A stretch of DNA of 64,000 nucleotides, taken from NCBI GenBank assembly GCA_965220985.1, contig OZ244854.1, positions 558,001-622,000 on the forward strand. The letters are read 5' to 3'. Origin of the DNA: JAPPHA01 sp965220985 (GTDB taxonomy: Bacteria > Pseudomonadota > Alphaproteobacteria > Rhodobacterales > Rhodobacteraceae). The notes below the pieces were generated by a model that had not been told where the DNA came from, ran no database searches, and was given only the letters and a program-made list of their open reading frames with translations. A program made the translations under genes and the position numbers. Every line of letters starts with the position of its first letter. The stretch's first letter is position 1. This document shows positions 63,449-64,000 of the stretch, piece by piece.

Positions 63449-64000
63449 ATGCGAGGTTCGATCAAGCCGATCGATCAGGGGCTTCACAGCCGTCAGGCGG
63501 TTCTCGAGACCATTCTGAGGTCGCCCGGCATCTCGCGCACGGCGCTTGCCGAAACCGTTGGCTTGAACATCGCCAGCGTGTCCCGCATCACGCGCAACTT
63601 GATCGAGGCCGGGCTGATCGTCGAAACCGAGAGCTACGGCCCCAGCGATCGCCCCGGGCGGCGGTTTGTCGGGCTGAAGCCCCGTGGCGAAGGGGGATAC
63701 GTGATCGGCATTGCGATCAACGCCTTCAGCCAGACCGTGACTCTCGCCGATCTCAGCAATTCGAAGATCGACGAATGGGTCTCGCCCGAAGCGCTTGGAC
63801 CGAATGGCGATGCGTTTCTGCGGTCGTGCCTCGCGAAAGCCGCCGAAATGGTCAAAACGCATGTTTTGGACCGTCGGCGCCTGCTCGGCGTGGGCATCGC
63901 GGTTGCCGGCGAGGTGAACGCGCCTCATGGCCTCATCCAGACGGCTCCCCTTCTCGGTTGGAGCGCGAACGTGGACGTGGCCCGACTGGTGGACGAGATT
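63449..64000 (+). CDS. ROK-family (NagC/XylR-type) transcription repressor, 3' end outside window
   Basis: 184 visible codons from ATG 63449 with AAGGA eight bases upstream. An N-terminal winged helix (about 8-70, including SRTALAETVGLNIASVSRITRN) is followed by the start of the ROK actin-like domain (GGYVIGIAI and GVGIAVAGEVNAPHGLIQ). ROK repressors respond to a sugar or similar small effector. It is divergent from the TctC-like/betC pair and probably controls it and itself. Confidence 0.88.
   Translation, partial: MRGSIKPIDQGLHSRQAVLETILRSPGISRTALAETVGLNIASVSRITRNLIEAGLIVETESYGPSDRPGRRFVGLKPRGEGGYVIGIAINAFSQTVTLADLSNSKIDEWVSPEALGPNGDAFLRSCLAKAAEMVKTHVLDRRRLLGVGIAVAGEVNAPHGLIQTAPLLGWSANVDVARLVDEI

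Noticed and set aside
1..64000. CRISPR arrays, rRNA genes, prophage structural genes and replication origins
   Set aside because: No regularly spaced repeats, rRNA sequence, phage structural genes or DnaA-box clusters were seen anywhere in the window.

Overview
The window reads as a GC-rich alphaproteobacterial chromosome. The clues are a DinB with an N-terminal zinc finger, a DUF465 protein, an L36 ending like other alphaproteobacterial copies, and the block ETF-QO / TPR protein / IspE / polyprenyl synthase / DUF2007 / TrmN6-like methyltransferase. Its life-style genes point to a heterotroph living on osmolytes and organic acids: quaternary amines, choline sulfate, phosphodiesters and aromatic or fatty acids. 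The order is not safely readable from this sequence. All functional names come from motif recognition, since no database search was possible.

Layout. 0-7 kb: a partial FolM-like reductase with a small zinc-ribbon membrane protein, an orphan AbiEi-type antitoxin with its own inverted-repeat operator, then clpB, pyrF and dinB. 7-18.2 kb: a carnitine/betaine cluster. One strand carries a GlxA/AraC regulator, a Rieske oxygenase, two SDRs, a BKACE cleavage enzyme, a previously unlisted 51-residue ORF and an L-carnitine-dehydrogenase-like enzyme. The other strand carries a quaternary-amine ABC importer with a fused double permease. 18.7-25.4 kb: one operon with a DeoR regulator, a Ugp-type ABC importer, a metallophosphoesterase and an inositol-phosphatase-family enzyme, probably for phosphodiester scavenging. 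25.5-27.6 kb: an ISKra4-family insertion sequence, tRNA-Val(GAC) and rpmJ.

28.0-39.2 kb is the most interesting part. It is a tight five-gene operon with visibly lower GC than its flanks. The products are (1) an SF1 UPF1/Dna2-like helicase with a C-terminal Vsr/DUF559-like nuclease; (2) a membrane-anchored long coiled coil with three exact-period 81-residue repeats; (3) a membrane-anchored coiled coil fused to an McrB-type AAA+ motor; (4) a DUF2357/McrC-like partner; and (5) an Hsp70/actin-fold ATPase with an unknown C-terminal region. This is the architecture of a CoCoNuT-like (coiled-coil nuclease tandem) type IV-restriction-related defence system.

39.4-51.8 kb: an MBL-fold sulfur-dioxygenase-like protein, a DapA-family aldolase, and a branched-chain-amino-acid-type (Liv) ABC operon with two acyl-CoA ligase-family enzymes. 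Part of this operon was tandemly duplicated and then eroded, leaving a second substrate-binding gene flanked by a livM tail and a paaK tail. 51.9-60.5 kb is core genome. 60.7-64 kb holds choline sulfatase and a TctC-type binding protein, divergent from a ROK regulator whose likely operator is a perfect 9-bp inverted repeat over the -35 box.

A recurring theme is a strong hairpin next to the genes for solute-binding proteins (20.6, 22.0, 41.6, 45.4 and 62.3 kb), which fits differential mRNA stability within ABC operons.
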